DNA from: Bacillus sp. NTK074B
GTDB taxonomy: Bacteria > Bacillota > Bacilli > Bacillales > Bacillaceae_B
Assembly (NCBI RefSeq): GCF_017303375.1
Contig: NZ_JAFKOH010000001.1
Span: forward strand, 248,001-312,000
DNA length: 64,000 bases
Direction: 5' to 3'
The translations under genes were made by a program, and so were the position numbers. The notes under the pieces were generated by a model, which worked only from the letters and a program-made list of their open reading frames with translations, searched no databases and was not told the origin of the DNA. Shown here in pieces: positions 47,136 to 57,603 of the stretch (its first letter is position 1; every line of letters starts with the position of its first letter).

Positions 47136-47165
47136 AAGGCCGGAATCTACCATGATTCCGGCCTT
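47136..47165. terminator. bidirectional terminator between the EthD gene and gdh
   Basis: AAGGCCGGAATC pairs perfectly with GATTCCGGCCTT around TACCAT. It lies between convergent genes. Confidence 0.8.
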
Positions 47166-47171
47166 AGTTCA

Positions 47172-47969
<798 letters not shown>

Positions 47970-48824
47970 TTAATCTTTCGTAAATCCTAATAGCACACCG
48001 CCGATAATGATCAGCACACAGCCTGCGATGACGAGAAGGATCTGCTTTTTCGATTTCTTTTCACCTAAGAAAAACAAACCTCCGAGAGTCGAAATGACGA
48101 TTCCCGTTTGGGAAAGGGAGAAACTTGTTGCGACCCCGATACGTGGAAGGGCAAGCAGCAGCCCCAGATTTCCCGAAGCCCACATAAGTCCGGTTAAGAT
48201 ATTCCGGATCGTATATTTATTAAATGGTTTATGCCTGAAAGTGATGACAACGGCTCCAATGAACATGCCGATTGCCTGAGGCAAAATCGCTTCCCAGCCA
48301 TCGATATCAAACCATCTTAAGATGACCACATATGCTATGTAACCACAACTTGAAAGAAGGAGCGTCATTAAGCCTTTTTTAAGTTGTGAGTCTTCATCAC
48401 CCTCGGATTTTTGAGTGAATGAGGTCAGGACGACACCGATGATAAGAGCTAAAACCGCTCCGCTGCCGAGGAGGATCGTTTCAGTCGTTTTCCATTCCTT
48501 GAATACTAAAACACCAAAAAGGGTCGTTCCAATCAGCTGCATCCCCGTTGAAATCGGGACGGTTTTTGAAACGCCGATGAATTTTACACTGGCCAGCTGG
48601 TTCACTTGTCCGACCGCCCAGAAGACGCCGGAAATAAACCCGATTCCCCAGACAAATAACGTTAATTCAGGGGATTTGATGAAGAAAACGCCAATTGCAA
48701 ACAGCAGTGAGCCAACCGTGATTCCAACCGTTTGACTATAGGCATTCCCTCCGAGTTTTACACTTACAAACACAAGACTTCCCCACGCAACCGCAGGGAT
48801 CAGGGCTAAAAGAATCCCTATCAT
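47970..48824 (-). CDS. glcU: glucose uptake protein GlcU
   Basis: A 284-residue protein with ten hydrophobic helices of the GRP/drug-metabolite transporter type. It starts MIGILLALIPAVAWGSLVF, as in GlcU of Bacillus. It would import glucose for the dehydrogenase encoded next. ATG at 48824 fits the family N-terminus, with AAAGGA upstream. A separate short frame with a better ribosome site overlaps this start out of frame (see 48736-48855). Confidence 0.9.
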   Translation of the reverse strand: MIGILLALIPAVAWGSLVFVSVKLGGNAYSQTVGITVGSLLFAIGVFFIKSPELTLFVWGIGFISGVFWAVGQVNQLASVKFIGVSKTVPISTGMQLIGTTLFGVLVFKEWKTTETILLGSGAVLALIIGVVLTSFTQKSEGDEDSQLKKGLMTLLLSSCGYIAYVVILRWFDIDGWEAILPQAIGMFIGAVVITFRHKPFNKYTIRNILTGLMWASGNLGLLLALPRIGVATSFSLSQTGIVISTLGGLFFLGEKKSKKQILLVIAGCVLIIIGGVLLGFTKD

Positions 48825-48855
48825 ACATCCACATCCTTTTTCCAACAATGATCAT
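48736..48855 (-). CDS. possible 39-codon leader frame overlapping the glcU start
   Basis: ATG at 48855 has GGAGG 6 nt upstream, a much stronger site than that of glcU. The frame runs 39 codons and is out of frame with glcU, ending inside it. It is Cys- and Lys-rich late on, with no recognisable domain. It may be a translational leader that alters glcU expression, or simply chance. Confidence 0.25.
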   Translation of the reverse strand: MIIVGKRMWMYDRDSFSPDPCGCVGKSCVCKCKTRRECL

Positions 48856-48975
48856 AGTTTTCCTCCGAAACCGTCATTCTAGCCGTTTCGACTGGAAAAA
48901 CCTAAAAGATTTCCCACTCTCTGATGCATACCCTTCTTTTCTACGGTGTAATCTCGAAAAGAGGAATGCGGACAG

Positions 48976-49016
48976 AAAAAAGAAAGCGGTGATTGGTCAT
49001 CAACGCTTTCTTTTTT
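48976..49016. terminator. bidirectional terminator after the YobA-like lipoprotein gene
   Basis: AAAAAAGAAAGCG at 48976-48988 pairs with CGCTTTCTTTTTT at 49004-49016. It directly follows the lipoprotein stop on the minus strand. Confidence 0.75.
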
Positions 49017-49017
49017 G

Positions 49018-49539
49018 CTATTGGGTGGACGTATGTATCGGGACAATCACTCTTTCATTCTCGACATTCACCATAACATGGACATCACGATCGATGGAAA
49101 GGTCTTTAAAACGGAGTGAATATAAGCCGGTAGGATTTTTTTCGATGGATTGGATGACCACCTCTGAAAACCGGGGATCTCTCATGACTAATTGAACGAC
49201 ATTTTTTTCTGTTTCACTTTGCACGTCTGTCAGGAACACCAGTTGGTCCGCAGAAGCTCTTCTGGGATAGGATTCCTGGAGCTCGCCATTGAAGGTCACA
49301 TTCACTTTTTTGCCCAGTTCTATATCTTCTTTATGCAGCTTTTTGTCTTGATCAGTCACTATGACGGTATGTTGATCGAAAGAAAACCAAATATCATTGA
49401 TCAATACCTCGTTATTCTCCATCCGGGTCACGAAGCCTATGAAATCTGTACTGCCCTGAGAGTTGACAGATGTTGAAGGCCCGCAGCCGGTACACAATAA
49501 ACAGAAACAAAGTATCAGAACAGTCAAACATTTTTTCAT
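49018..49539 (-). CDS. lipoprotein with DUF3221 (YobA-like) domain
   Basis: A 173-residue exported lipoprotein. The signal peptide ends in the lipobox LLCTGC, with lipidated Cys at about residue 19. A DUF3221-type OB-like domain follows (FIGFVTRMENNEVLINDIWFS). Its function is unknown. The gene is monocistronic, downstream of the yqjP-yqjQ pair and upstream of glcU on the same strand. Confidence 0.8.
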   Translation of the reverse strand: MKKCLTVLILCFCLLCTGCGPSTSVNSQGSTDFIGFVTRMENNEVLINDIWFSFDQHTVIVTDQDKKLHKEDIELGKKVNVTFNGELQESYPRRASADQLVFLTDVQSETEKNVVQLVMRDPRFSEVVIQSIEKNPTGLYSLRFKDLSIDRDVHVMVNVENERVIVPIHTSTQ

Positions 49540-49588
49540 AGACTCCCCCCTTATGTGATTAGACGATTGAGGACAGTATTAAGTTTCA

Positions 49589-50383
49589 CTATTTTTTGAA
49601 AAATAGGTTATTTCCTGCTTTTTCGACAAATGATGGGAATAATTGATAGATCTTACTGCCCATATTCATCCACCGTGGCAGGTTGATTTCTCTCTTGTTC
49701 GTAAAGAGCCCGTTCACTACCGTGTCTGCAACATATGCAGGATCAAGCATGAATTTTTCTACATTCTTAACATAATTCCCAGATTCATCGGCAATGGAAA
49801 AGAAGTCCGTGGCGATCGGACCGGGGTTTACAGCGGTCACCTTTACACCATACCTTTTCGCTTCCATCCTTACACTGTTTGTATAGCCCAGGACAGCATG
49901 CTTGGAGGCTGAATATGCACTTGATTTCGGGGTGGCAAACTTCCCTGCCTGAGAAGCGATATTCATAATGTGCCCGAAACCTTGTTCACGCATATGGGGA
50001 AGGACTTCACCTGTGCACGCCATAAGGCCTAGCACATTCACATCCATCATTCCTTTCACATCTTGAAAGGTGACTTCATGCGCTTCTTGAAATATTCCAT
50101 AACCCGCATTATTGATCAAGGCATGAATGGTTCCAAAGTCCTCAAGGATGGTGTGGAAGACAGAGGGAATTTGCTCATAATCCGTTACGTTTAATGGATA
50201 GACTTCCACCTTACACTTATATTCTGTTGTCAACTTTTCCTTCAATGCCTGGAGGAGATGGACGCGGCGCGCAATCAACGCAAGGTTCCCGCCACTCTCG
50301 GCAACCTTGATGGCCATCTGTTCCCCAATGCCTCCAGAGGCACCGGTAATGACAATCGTTTTACCTTTGATTCTACTATTCAT
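49589..50383 (-). CDS. yqjQ: short-chain dehydrogenase YqjQ
   Basis: A 264-residue SDR enzyme. The cofactor motif is ITGASGGIGEQMA, with NNAGYG, Ser in NIASQAG and YSASKHAV for catalysis. The C-terminal part (REINLPRWMNMGSKIYQLFP) matches the YqjQ branch. The substrate is not known. It follows yqjP by 16 nt and is divergent from proI, as in B. subtilis. Confidence 0.9.
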   Translation of the reverse strand: MNSRIKGKTIVITGASGGIGEQMAIKVAESGGNLALIARRVHLLQALKEKLTTEYKCKVEVYPLNVTDYEQIPSVFHTILEDFGTIHALINNAGYGIFQEAHEVTFQDVKGMMDVNVLGLMACTGEVLPHMREQGFGHIMNIASQAGKFATPKSSAYSASKHAVLGYTNSVRMEAKRYGVKVTAVNPGPIATDFFSIADESGNYVKNVEKFMLDPAYVADTVVNGLFTNKREINLPRWMNMGSKIYQLFPSFVEKAGNNLFFKK

Positions 50384-50399
50384 GGAACGTCACATCTTT

Positions 50400-51359
50400 C
50401 TAAGCGAAATAATAAAAAATTCCTTCATGTTTTTCTTTTTTTATGTAGTGAAGGGATTCCAAGTAGTCCAATTGCCCGATGGTTTCGGACAGTGTCAAGC
50501 CGAGTTCCTTTCGGTAAACGGAAGGAAATAGCCTCTTGCAAACCTCAAATACGGTCACTCGATTTCCTCTTATCATCCCGAGCACGCCTTGAGCCCTCTC
50601 ATCTTGTTTCCCTAATCTCCTCGGAATTAATCCATGAACATCTTCAATATTGTCCCCATGGCCCGTGTAAGCAAGGGTAATCGGTATGTCCAGCAGTTTT
50701 TTCAATGAAGCATTATATTGCAGCAATGGCTTTGAACGCTCCATTTCCCCCTCGAATGGAGGTTCAATGAGGGGATTGGGAGAAATCGTTGCAAGAATGT
50801 GATCTCCCGCGATCAGAACACCATCACGTTCACGATAAAATGATAAGTGACTCTGTGCGTGGCCCAGGGTTTCGATTATGGACCATCCTTCCATTCCAGG
50901 CACTTTATCCCCTTCGCCGATTACCACGTCCAGCTTACGGTTTCCCATGAATTTCAACGCACTCTTAAATTTTGGGATAGCTGAGAGATACTCATGGGGC
51001 AATCCCGATTCAATAGCCAACTGCATAAAAAAACGGTCGTACACTTCATGGAAGTGGTCATCGCGGTGAAGCCAGAATCGATTATATTGGTGACCATAAA
51101 CAGTAACGGAGGACTGAAAACGGTCAAGCAGTCCAGCATGATCCGGATGGTGATGGGTCAGGACGATTTGTTCGATATCCCCCGGTGTATATCCTAAAGC
51201 GGATAATTGCTCCGTCAGCTGTATCCAGGCCGCATCGGTAAGAGGACCTGCATCAACCAGCGTCAAAGCATCCCCTTTCACTAAATAAACATTCACATCT
51301 CCTACGGCAAATGGAGTGGAAAGTGTGATTTTTGCAATATCATTCACTAAGGTTGTCAT
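50400..51359 (-). CDS. yqjP: metallo-beta-lactamase-fold hydrolase YqjP
   Basis: A 319-residue MBL-fold protein. The zinc motif is LTHHHPDHAGLL, with further ligands in TLGHAQSHLSFY, GDHIL and YTGHGD; a winged-helix-like C-terminal domain follows. The family includes thioesterases and glyoxalase II-like enzymes; the substrate is unknown here. ATG at 51359 matches the family N-terminus with GGTGA upstream; the frame stays open to 51542 without support. Together with yqjQ it forms a two-gene unit. Confidence 0.9.
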   Translation of the reverse strand: MTTLVNDIAKITLSTPFAVGDVNVYLVKGDALTLVDAGPLTDAAWIQLTEQLSALGYTPGDIEQIVLTHHHPDHAGLLDRFQSSVTVYGHQYNRFWLHRDDHFHEVYDRFFMQLAIESGLPHEYLSAIPKFKSALKFMGNRKLDVVIGEGDKVPGMEGWSIIETLGHAQSHLSFYRERDGVLIAGDHILATISPNPLIEPPFEGEMERSKPLLQYNASLKKLLDIPITLAYTGHGDNIEDVHGLIPRRLGKQDERAQGVLGMIRGNRVTVFEVCKRLFPSVYRKELGLTLSETIGQLDYLESLHYIKKEKHEGIFYYFA

Positions 51360-51589
51360 ATTTTCACCACATTCTTCATAATAAAAAGGGTAAAGCAAAC
51401 ACCATACCCTCAGCCACTCACAAAAAATGAATGACCCTTCAGTACCTAGTGTACAATTTTTCGTGTACAATGTCATTTTTAAAATGATTGAATATACTGA
51501 AATAAACACTTGACAAACAAGCTGTCTTTCAAAGATAATCACCTATAATATCTACTTGATCTTCATTTTTTACCTATTGATACATGAAA

Positions 51590-51834
51590 AAGCGATGATA
51601 AAGACTAGTAATGAATAGATGATGTCAGAGAACGGAGCCCACCGGCTGAAAGGCACCGTCGTCCCCTCTATTCGTGAACCTGCCTTTTGAGCGTCTTAAA
51701 GCAGAACGTTCTCCAGCGTTAATGGAATTTAAGAGTGTGTTCATTTTCTTCGATTGAAAATGGACAAAACAAGGTGGTACCACGGAAGACAGACCCTTTC
51801 GTCCTTTAAGGATGAGAGGGTCTGTCTTTTTACT
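51590..51834 (+). ncRNA. proline-specific T-box riboswitch with terminator, upstream of proI
   Basis: The T-box consensus AAGGTGGTACCACGG lies at 51770-51784. The upstream stem I region starts AGCGATGATAAAGAC and contains CGTGAACCTGCC, placing CCT (51679-51681, proline) as the likely specifier codon. A terminator (AGACAGACCCT pairing with AGGGTCTGTCT, then T run) ends at about 51834. Uncharged tRNA-Pro should favour readthrough into proI. The 495-bp gap between yqjP and proI holds this element and the yqjP promoter. Confidence 0.92.
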
Positions 51835-51854
51835 ATAAAGGGAGGAATGAGGGA

Positions 51855-52673
51855 ATGAAGACATTATTTATCGGGGCAGGATCGATGGCACATGCATTAA
51901 TGAGCGGCGCCTTGAAAGCAGGCGTATTGAGAAGTGAAGAAGTGTATGTAACCAATCGTGCCAACCAGCAGCGTTTAGAAGAAATCATGCACGAATTCTG
52001 TGTTCAGAGGGTGAATCAGAACATCCCCTATGATGTCGTCATTCTTGCCATGAAACCAAAGGACTTTCATGAAGCGGCAGAGTCGATCAGCCCCCACCTC
52101 TCAGAAGATACGCTTGTTATTTCTGTACTGGCAGGGATCACCTTGGAACATATAAGCGACAGGCTTTCCTTTAACGGGGCCATTGCAAGAGCCATGCCCA
52201 ATACTAGTGCCACCCTTGGGAAATCGGCAACGGCTGTATCCTTTAACGGAAACCTCTCACACTCTCAAAAGGAATGGACTAAAACACTCTTTCAATCTGT
52301 CGGAATGGCAACAGAGGTAGAAGAAGAGAAGCTGGACCTCATTACGGCACTTTCCGGAAGCGGGCCTGCTTATATCTATTATATTGCCGAAATCATGAAG
52401 CACGCGGCAGTCGAATTGGGACTCGAAGAAGAGCTCGCCGAAAGTATGGTGACCCAGACAATTGCAGGAGCGAGTGCCATGCTTTCTGAATCCGGATTAG
52501 AAGCCGGTGAATTGAGGAAAAACGTAACCAGTGCAGGTGGCACAACCGAGGCGGGTATTAGAAAGCTAGAAGATCACCAGGTAAGGGATGCCTTTCTCCA
52601 ATGTATCACTTCTGCAAAGGACCGATCCCTGGTCCTTGGAAGTGAATTAAAGAAGCAATCTTTGAAAAAATAA
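51855..52673 (+). CDS. proI: pyrroline-5-carboxylate reductase
   Basis: A 272-residue NADPH-dependent reductase. The N-terminal Rossmann motif is FIGAGSMAHAL, and the signature ALSGSGPAYIYYIAE with SAGGTTEAGIRKL near the C-terminus is typical. It catalyses the last step of proline synthesis. ATG at 51855 has GGGAGG upstream. The T-box before it indicates response to proline tRNA charging. Confidence 0.95.
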   Translation: MKTLFIGAGSMAHALMSGALKAGVLRSEEVYVTNRANQQRLEEIMHEFCVQRVNQNIPYDVVILAMKPKDFHEAAESISPHLSEDTLVISVLAGITLEHISDRLSFNGAIARAMPNTSATLGKSATAVSFNGNLSHSQKEWTKTLFQSVGMATEVEEEKLDLITALSGSGPAYIYYIAEIMKHAAVELGLEEELAESMVTQTIAGASAMLSESGLEAGELRKNVTSAGGTTEAGIRKLEDHQVRDAFLQCITSAKDRSLVLGSELKKQSLKK

Positions 52674-52748
52674 ACGGAAAGCCCACCATGATTCGAAAAG
52701 ATTCCATCACATTGTTACAATCAGAGAAAAAGAAGAGGGTCGACACAC

Positions 52749-53900
52749 ATGAATCTCCTGATTATCTTCCTTTCTACAATCCTTGTGGTCTGGATTGTTC
52801 TCTCCATAGACGTGTGGAGGGGCCTGGGAAAGCTTACATCGATCGAAGAATTTCAGTTAACAGCAGACAGACCGTTTCTATCCATCATTGTGCCAGCAAG
52901 GAACGAAGAGGAAACCATTTCAGACAGTATTCTGTCACAACTCGATCAGGACTATGACCGGATTGAATGGATTCTCGTTAATGACCGTTCCACAGACGAC
53001 ACCCCAGTGAAACTGGAGGCAATGGCGGAAAAAGACAAGAGGATCCAAGTCCTTCATATCGATTCCCTGGAAAAAGGCTGGCTTGGCAAAAATCAGGCAT
53101 TATACAAAGGGTATAAACGCTCAAAAGGGTCACTGATCCTGTTTACCGATGCAGACGTACTGTATAAAGATCCTTCGACGCTATCAAGAGCTGTCGGTTT
53201 CTTACAATCACGGAAACTTGACCACCTGACCTTGGCACCCGGCATCAAATCACAAACTTTCTGGTTAAGAAGCTTTGTTGCATTCTTTTTATTCGGTTTT
53301 TCATTTTATAAGCGTCCATGGAAAGCAAATGATCCTTCCTCTAATACAGGAATGGGGATTGGCGCATTCAATCTCGTCACCCGTTCAGCTTATGAGGAGA
53401 TTGGAACTCATGAGAAGATCAAGCATATGCCCGATGATGATTTGCAGCTCGGCATCACGATGAAAAAACAGGGCAAAAACCAGGCTTTCCTCACTGCCTT
53501 AAAGTCCCTAGAAGTCGAATGGTACCAATCGTTGAAAGAGGCGTTTAAAGGTCTTGAGAAAAATACGTTTGCCGGGCTCCATTATTCTATTCTCCTTGTA
53601 TTGTTTGCGATGACGGGGGTATTCTGCTCCACTGTACTGCCTTTCTTAACGATATTCTCTAGAGATCCGCTCATTGCGACCGTCAGCCTGCTGATCATTT
53701 TCTTCATCGGTATTACCTACTTAAAAGTGATAAAAGAAATGACGAACGAGTCTCCCCTCCTTTTTCTTTCTTTGCCTGCTACCGCCATGTTATTCATCTA
53801 TTCCATCGCAAGAGCCACCTTTCTAACCTTCAAAAGGGGAGGTATTGAATGGCGAGGAACGATTTATCCGTTGAAGGACTTGAAACAAAAAAGAAAATAA
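52749..53900 (+). CDS. family 2 glycosyltransferase with membrane helices
   Basis: A 383-residue membrane glycosyltransferase. One N-terminal helix (about residues 2-22) is followed by a GT-A domain (LSIIVPARNEEETISDSIL, LILFTDADVLYK, MPDDDLQLGI). Two or three C-terminal helices complete it. Catalytic Asp residues are present; the usual QXXRW motif is not obvious. Related proteins glycosylate lipids or carotenoids. It lies 75 nt after proI, with no terminator between, so it may share that transcript. Confidence 0.85.
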   Translation: MNLLIIFLSTILVVWIVLSIDVWRGLGKLTSIEEFQLTADRPFLSIIVPARNEEETISDSILSQLDQDYDRIEWILVNDRSTDDTPVKLEAMAEKDKRIQVLHIDSLEKGWLGKNQALYKGYKRSKGSLILFTDADVLYKDPSTLSRAVGFLQSRKLDHLTLAPGIKSQTFWLRSFVAFFLFGFSFYKRPWKANDPSSNTGMGIGAFNLVTRSAYEEIGTHEKIKHMPDDDLQLGITMKKQGKNQAFLTALKSLEVEWYQSLKEAFKGLEKNTFAGLHYSILLVLFAMTGVFCSTVLPFLTIFSRDPLIATVSLLIIFFIGITYLKVIKEMTNESPLLFLSLPATAMLFIYSIARATFLTFKRGGIEWRGTIYPLKDLKQKRK

Positions 53901-53996
53901 AGCACATTTCTTTTCGGGCAAAAATGTTGTTGATATAATCACTGTGTATAACTGTTTAGAAACCCGAAATAAATTCGTCGTGGAAGGTGATCGAAG

Positions 53997-55013
53997 ATGA
54001 AAGCAAAATTATTCGAACCATATAAACTTAAAAATGTAGAACTGAAGAACAGAATCGTTATGGCCCCGATGTGCATGTACTCTTCCCACCATGAAGATGG
54101 AAAAGTCGAAAACTGGCATCGGACCCACTATACAAGCCGTGCGGTCGGAGGAGTCGGACTCATCATCCTAGAAGCATCGGCGGTTACGCCACAGGGAAGA
54201 ATTTCTCCACAAGATTTAGGTATCTGGGATGATGCACATATTGAAGGATTAAAAGAGTTAGTGGATCTGATGAAAGAGCAAGGGGCAAAGACAGGCATCC
54301 AGCTTGCCCATGCAGGAAGAAAAGCTGTCCTTGATGGCGATATCCTCGCACCATCTGCCATTTCCTTTAACGATGAGATGAAAACCCCGGTAGAAATGTC
54401 AGCGAATGATATAGAAGAAACAATCGCGGCCTTCATAAAGGGAGCCGAAAGAGCAAAGAGAGCGGGCTTTGATGTAATCGAGATTCACGGCGCCCACGGA
54501 TATCTCATCAATGAGTTCCTCTCCCCTTTATCCAATAAACGGACGGATGAATACGGCGGATCGGCAGAAAACCGCTACCGTTTCCTACGTGAAATCATTG
54601 ACGGCATCCAACAGGTGTGGGATGGACCACTCCTCGTCCGTGTTTCTGCCAAGGATTATCACGATGAAGGGCTGGACGTGGAAGACTATGTCGTCTTTGC
54701 AAAATGGATGAAAGAACAAGGTGTCGACTTGATTGACGTCAGCTCAGGCGCCCTGGTACCTGCACGCATCCCTGTATTCCCGGGCTATCAGGTGAAGCTT
54801 GCCGAGGATATCAAGAACGGAGCAGGCATCGATACAGGAGCTGTTGGATTGATAACAACCGGCATTCAGGCAGAAGAAATCCTGCAAAACGAACGGGCAG
54901 ACCTTGTCCTCCTCGCACGTGAACTCCTGAGAGATCCATACTGGCCAAGAACGGCAGCGAAAGAGTTGGGTGTAGAGATTGAAGCACCTAAACAGTATGA
55001 GCGCGGCTGGTAA
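53997..55013 (+). CDS. namA: NADPH dehydrogenase NamA (YqjM, Old Yellow Enzyme)
   Basis: A 338-residue FMN-dependent ene-reductase of exactly the YqjM length. Cys in APMCMYSS, the histidine pair in [10 protein letters not shown] and the terminal arginine in YERGW are YqjM hallmarks. It reduces activated alkenes and nitro compounds with NADPH. ATG at 53997 has AAGGTGATCG upstream. It is single and ends at a strong hairpin shared with the next convergent gene. Confidence 0.95.
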   Translation: MKAKLFEPYKLKNVELKNRIVMAPMCMYSSHHEDGKVENWHRTHYTSRAVGGVGLIILEASAVTPQGRISPQDLGIWDDAHIEGLKELVDLMKEQGAKTGIQLAHAGRKAVLDGDILAPSAISFNDEMKTPVEMSANDIEETIAAFIKGAERAKRAGFDVIEIHGAHGYLINEFLSPLSNKRTDEYGGSAENRYRFLREIIDGIQQVWDGPLLVRVSAKDYHDEGLDVEDYVVFAKWMKEQGVDLIDVSSGALVPARIPVFPGYQVKLAEDIKNGAGIDTGAVGLITTGIQAEEILQNERADLVLLARELLRDPYWPRTAAKELGVEIEAPKQYERGW

Positions 55014-55021
55014 TCCAAAGA

Positions 55022-55055
55022 AAGAGCGCGGAACCCCCGGTTCCGCGCTCTCTTT
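55022..55055. terminator. bidirectional terminator after namA
   Basis: GAGCGCGGAACC pairs with GGTTCCGCGCTC around CCC, with an AAA flank on the left and CTTTT on the right. It separates convergent namA and the GNAT gene. Confidence 0.85.
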
Positions 55056-55810
55056 TATTTATACACCTTCTGCACCTCATACCGAAAACCTAAACACGTG
55101 TAACCCTGCTTCTGATACATCAGTCTCGGCGTATCTTCCCCATCCGCAACCAATATGACATCCCTGTCAGAGAACCGGTCCATGACAAATCGTTGCAGCC
55201 TGCTGCCGATTCCTTTCTTTTGAAAGGTTTCGTGAACCATCAATCCGTCGATTTCCACAGCATCTTCTTCAATGATCACATCCACGGACCCTGCAGGTGT
55301 CTCCTTATAATAAGCAAGTACCTGCATAATACAGGGATTTTCAAAATTCCGCTTATGCATATCCACCTTTTGATCGGCAAATTCCCGTCCATAGTCCATA
55401 TCCTGATCATACTGAAAAGCAAGATAATCATTCAGTTCCTTCTTAGTCACTTCTTTGACTTCTATGTCAGAATTCTCTTCCACTGTCGGGAATTGATCTG
55501 GTTCAATGGAATAAAGTTCATTGAATCCGACGTCATATCCCTCTTGTTTAAAATAGTCCATCAGTTCTTCTGAAGGTTTGTGATCTTGAGGAAACAGAAA
55601 TTTCACGTGTTTCTGACCTTTCGATTGATGGAATTCCCTTAAAAAAAGGGAAGCATCTTTAAACTCTTCGACAGTAAGTTGTCTCGTGAATGCCAGAAAG
55701 TTGCTATCATACCTCGTCAGCATTTCCGGATAATGAACATGTTTATAAAGTGCGTTTTCCCCGATAACATGTCCTGGATAATAAATATGGTCAAATGTGT
55801 ATGCTTTCAT
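55055..55810 (-). CDS. GNAT-family N-acetyltransferase
   Basis: A 251-residue protein. The C-terminal GNAT domain is clear (IDGLMVHETFQKKGIGSRLQRFVMDR, then RLMYQKQGYTCLGFRYEV). The first 120 residues are a divergent, possibly degenerate GNAT-like half. The substrate is not known. ATG at 55810 is preceded by AAGGGGGAG. Confidence 0.8.
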   Translation of the reverse strand: MKAYTFDHIYYPGHVIGENALYKHVHYPEMLTRYDSNFLAFTRQLTVEEFKDASLFLREFHQSKGQKHVKFLFPQDHKPSEELMDYFKQEGYDVGFNELYSIEPDQFPTVEENSDIEVKEVTKKELNDYLAFQYDQDMDYGREFADQKVDMHKRNFENPCIMQVLAYYKETPAGSVDVIIEEDAVEIDGLMVHETFQKKGIGSRLQRFVMDRFSDRDVILVADGEDTPRLMYQKQGYTCLGFRYEVQKVYK

Positions 55811-55844
55811 ATTGACTCCCCCTTGTGTCTATGTACACTTTTTC

Positions 55845-56384
55845 CTATTCCCATATGCGACGCACAGTGGCGCGCTGATTTACTATTTCAACGACGTATA
55901 CATCCGGATTTGAAAGAGCGAAAAGCTCCTTGTATCCATAGGTGTCATCAAACAACCTTAATAAAAGCGTTGTTAAATTTCCATGGCTAACACAAACGAT
56001 CCGGTCCTCTTCTTTTTTCATTACCTCATCCACAAATGATCTTGCACGTTCCAGTGCCATTTGATTGGACTCACCGCCAGGCAATGAAAGGGAGAAATTG
56101 TCGAAGCTGTCCTTCAGCCTTTCCCTCCAGTCGGGAAGATCCCGGTCACTCAACACCCTTTCCCCCAGTCGGTCATCCTCCTGCACCGTAAGACCGGACC
56201 GCATGGCAAAAGGAGCAATCGTACCCTTTGCCCTTACAAAGGGACTTGAATAAATCGCCTGTATGGATCGATTTTCTAAAAGGGTTGATAATTGAAGTGC
56301 CTGACGTTCCCCTTCTTCCGATAAAGGAGCCTGAAACCGCTGACCTTCCGCCTTTGCATGACGCACGACATAGATTGTTTTCAA
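55845..56384 (-). CDS. histidine phosphatase family protein
   Basis: A 179-residue enzyme of the phosphoglycerate-mutase-like branch. The RHG-type motif is YVVRHAKAEGQ; SPFVRAKGTIAPFA gives the second arginine and VCVSHGNLTTLL the second histidine. It should dephosphorylate a small molecule or protein, not identified here. It lies 12 nt downstream of rnz and is probably co-transcribed. Confidence 0.85.
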   Translation of the reverse strand: MKTIYVVRHAKAEGQRFQAPLSEEGERQALQLSTLLENRSIQAIYSSPFVRAKGTIAPFAMRSGLTVQEDDRLGERVLSDRDLPDWRERLKDSFDNFSLSLPGGESNQMALERARSFVDEVMKKEEDRIVCVSHGNLTTLLLRLFDDTYGYKELFALSNPDVYVVEIVNQRATVRRIWE

Positions 56385-56396
56385 TTTTTCTCCCCC

Positions 56397-57332
56397 CTAT
56401 TTCTTTAAAGGTATGACGTATTCCAAGAAATCTTTTGCCATGTATGTTTCAGGGAAGATTTCCCTCGCTTCCATCTCAAGCTCCCCCCATGATTCCTTGG
56501 CATATCTGGAAGAAATATGAGTCAAGAAAAGCCTCTTCGCTCCGGCTAGAAGGGCCGTCTCCCCTGCTTGTTTCGTCGTGGAGTGGAAATATTCCCTGGC
56601 CATATCCTCTTGATCCCGGTTAAAGGTTGCTTCATGGACCAGCACATCCGCACCTTTCCCAAGCTCCACCGCAGCGGAACAGACCCGTGTGTCTCCAAGC
56701 ACCGTGACAACACGCCCTGGAATAGAGGGTCCAAGAAAGTCCATCCCGTCAATCTCCCTGCCACCTTCCAACTTGACCGTTTCTCCCGCTTTCAACCTCT
56801 TATAGAGGGGACCCGGCGAAACGCCGCTTTCCCGCAATCGGTCTACTTGCAATACTCCGGCCTTATCCTTTTCAACCACCCGGTATCCGAAGGTAGGCAG
56901 TGCATGATCCAATGCCAATGCTTCAACACGAAAAGCGTCATCCTCAAACATGATCCCTTCCCCGATCTCCTTCACTTCAAGAGGATACTGAAGATGTGTC
57001 CTGCTGACAGAGAGGGAAACCTCAATATACTCCTTGATCCCCTTAGGACCATATACGGTCAACTGTGATTCTCCCCCCTGAAAAGAACGGCTCCCAAGTA
57101 ACCCGGGCAAGCCGTAAATATGATCACCATGAAGATGGGTTATAAAAATTTTTTCGATTCTTCTTGGTTTCAAGCTTGTATGTAAAATTTGATGCTGTGT
57201 CGCTTCCCCGCAATCAAAGAGCCAGACTGCACCACGCTCCTCCAATAATTTCAATGCAATACTGGTCACGTTGCGGAGTTTGGCAGGAACTCCGGCGCCC
57301 GTACCTAAAAACAATAATTCCACTGTATTCAC
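56397..57332 (-). CDS. rnz: ribonuclease Z
   Basis: A 311-residue MBL-fold endonuclease (B. subtilis RNase Z about 307 aa). Zinc ligands are in [32 protein letters not shown] and [11 protein letters not shown]. The flexible-arm region lies around [15 protein letters not shown]. It removes 3' trailers from tRNA precursors lacking encoded CCA. It is divergent from zwf, as in B. subtilis. Confidence 0.95.
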   Translation of the reverse strand: MNTVELLFLGTGAGVPAKLRNVTSIALKLLEERGAVWLFDCGEATQHQILHTSLKPRRIEKIFITHLHGDHIYGLPGLLGSRSFQGGESQLTVYGPKGIKEYIEVSLSVSRTHLQYPLEVKEIGEGIMFEDDAFRVEALALDHALPTFGYRVVEKDKAGVLQVDRLRESGVSPGPLYKRLKAGETVKLEGGREIDGMDFLGPSIPGRVVTVLGDTRVCSAAVELGKGADVLVHEATFNRDQEDMAREYFHSTTKQAGETALLAGAKRLFLTHISSRYAKESWGELEMEAREIFPETYMAKDFLEYVIPLKK

Positions 57333-57455
57333 TCCTCAGATGAACTATTTTGTCTCCATTTTAGCATAATCGCCACTATTTTACCCTTTCACGGAAAATC
57401 AGTCATAAGAATGAAAATTAAAGCCAACATAATGACGAAGATGTTTGCAAAAAAG

Positions 57456-57469
57456 ATAAAACGTTTTCA
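57456..57469. promoter_or_regulatory. cre-like site between rnz and zwf
   Basis: On the minus strand TGAAAACGTTTTAT agrees with TGWAANCGNTNWCA at 12 of 14 positions. It lies 135 nt before zwf and 124 nt before rnz. The rest of this 271-bp gap is AT-rich without other clear signals. Confidence 0.35.
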
Positions 57470-57603
57470 TGCATATACGCAGAAAAAGTCCTCAGCATAT
57501 CATTTGCTAAATGAATCATAAGTCTTTAAAATTAAGTAATTGTAGAGGATATTAAATAAGAAGAAACGCATAAATAAGGGTTACAACAAGATAAAGTGAG
57601 GTC

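Noticed and set aside
48860-48960. SigG promoter before glcU-gdh
   Set aside because: gdh is SigG-dependent in B. subtilis, but I could not find a -35/-10 pair with acceptable spacing here, so none was annotated.
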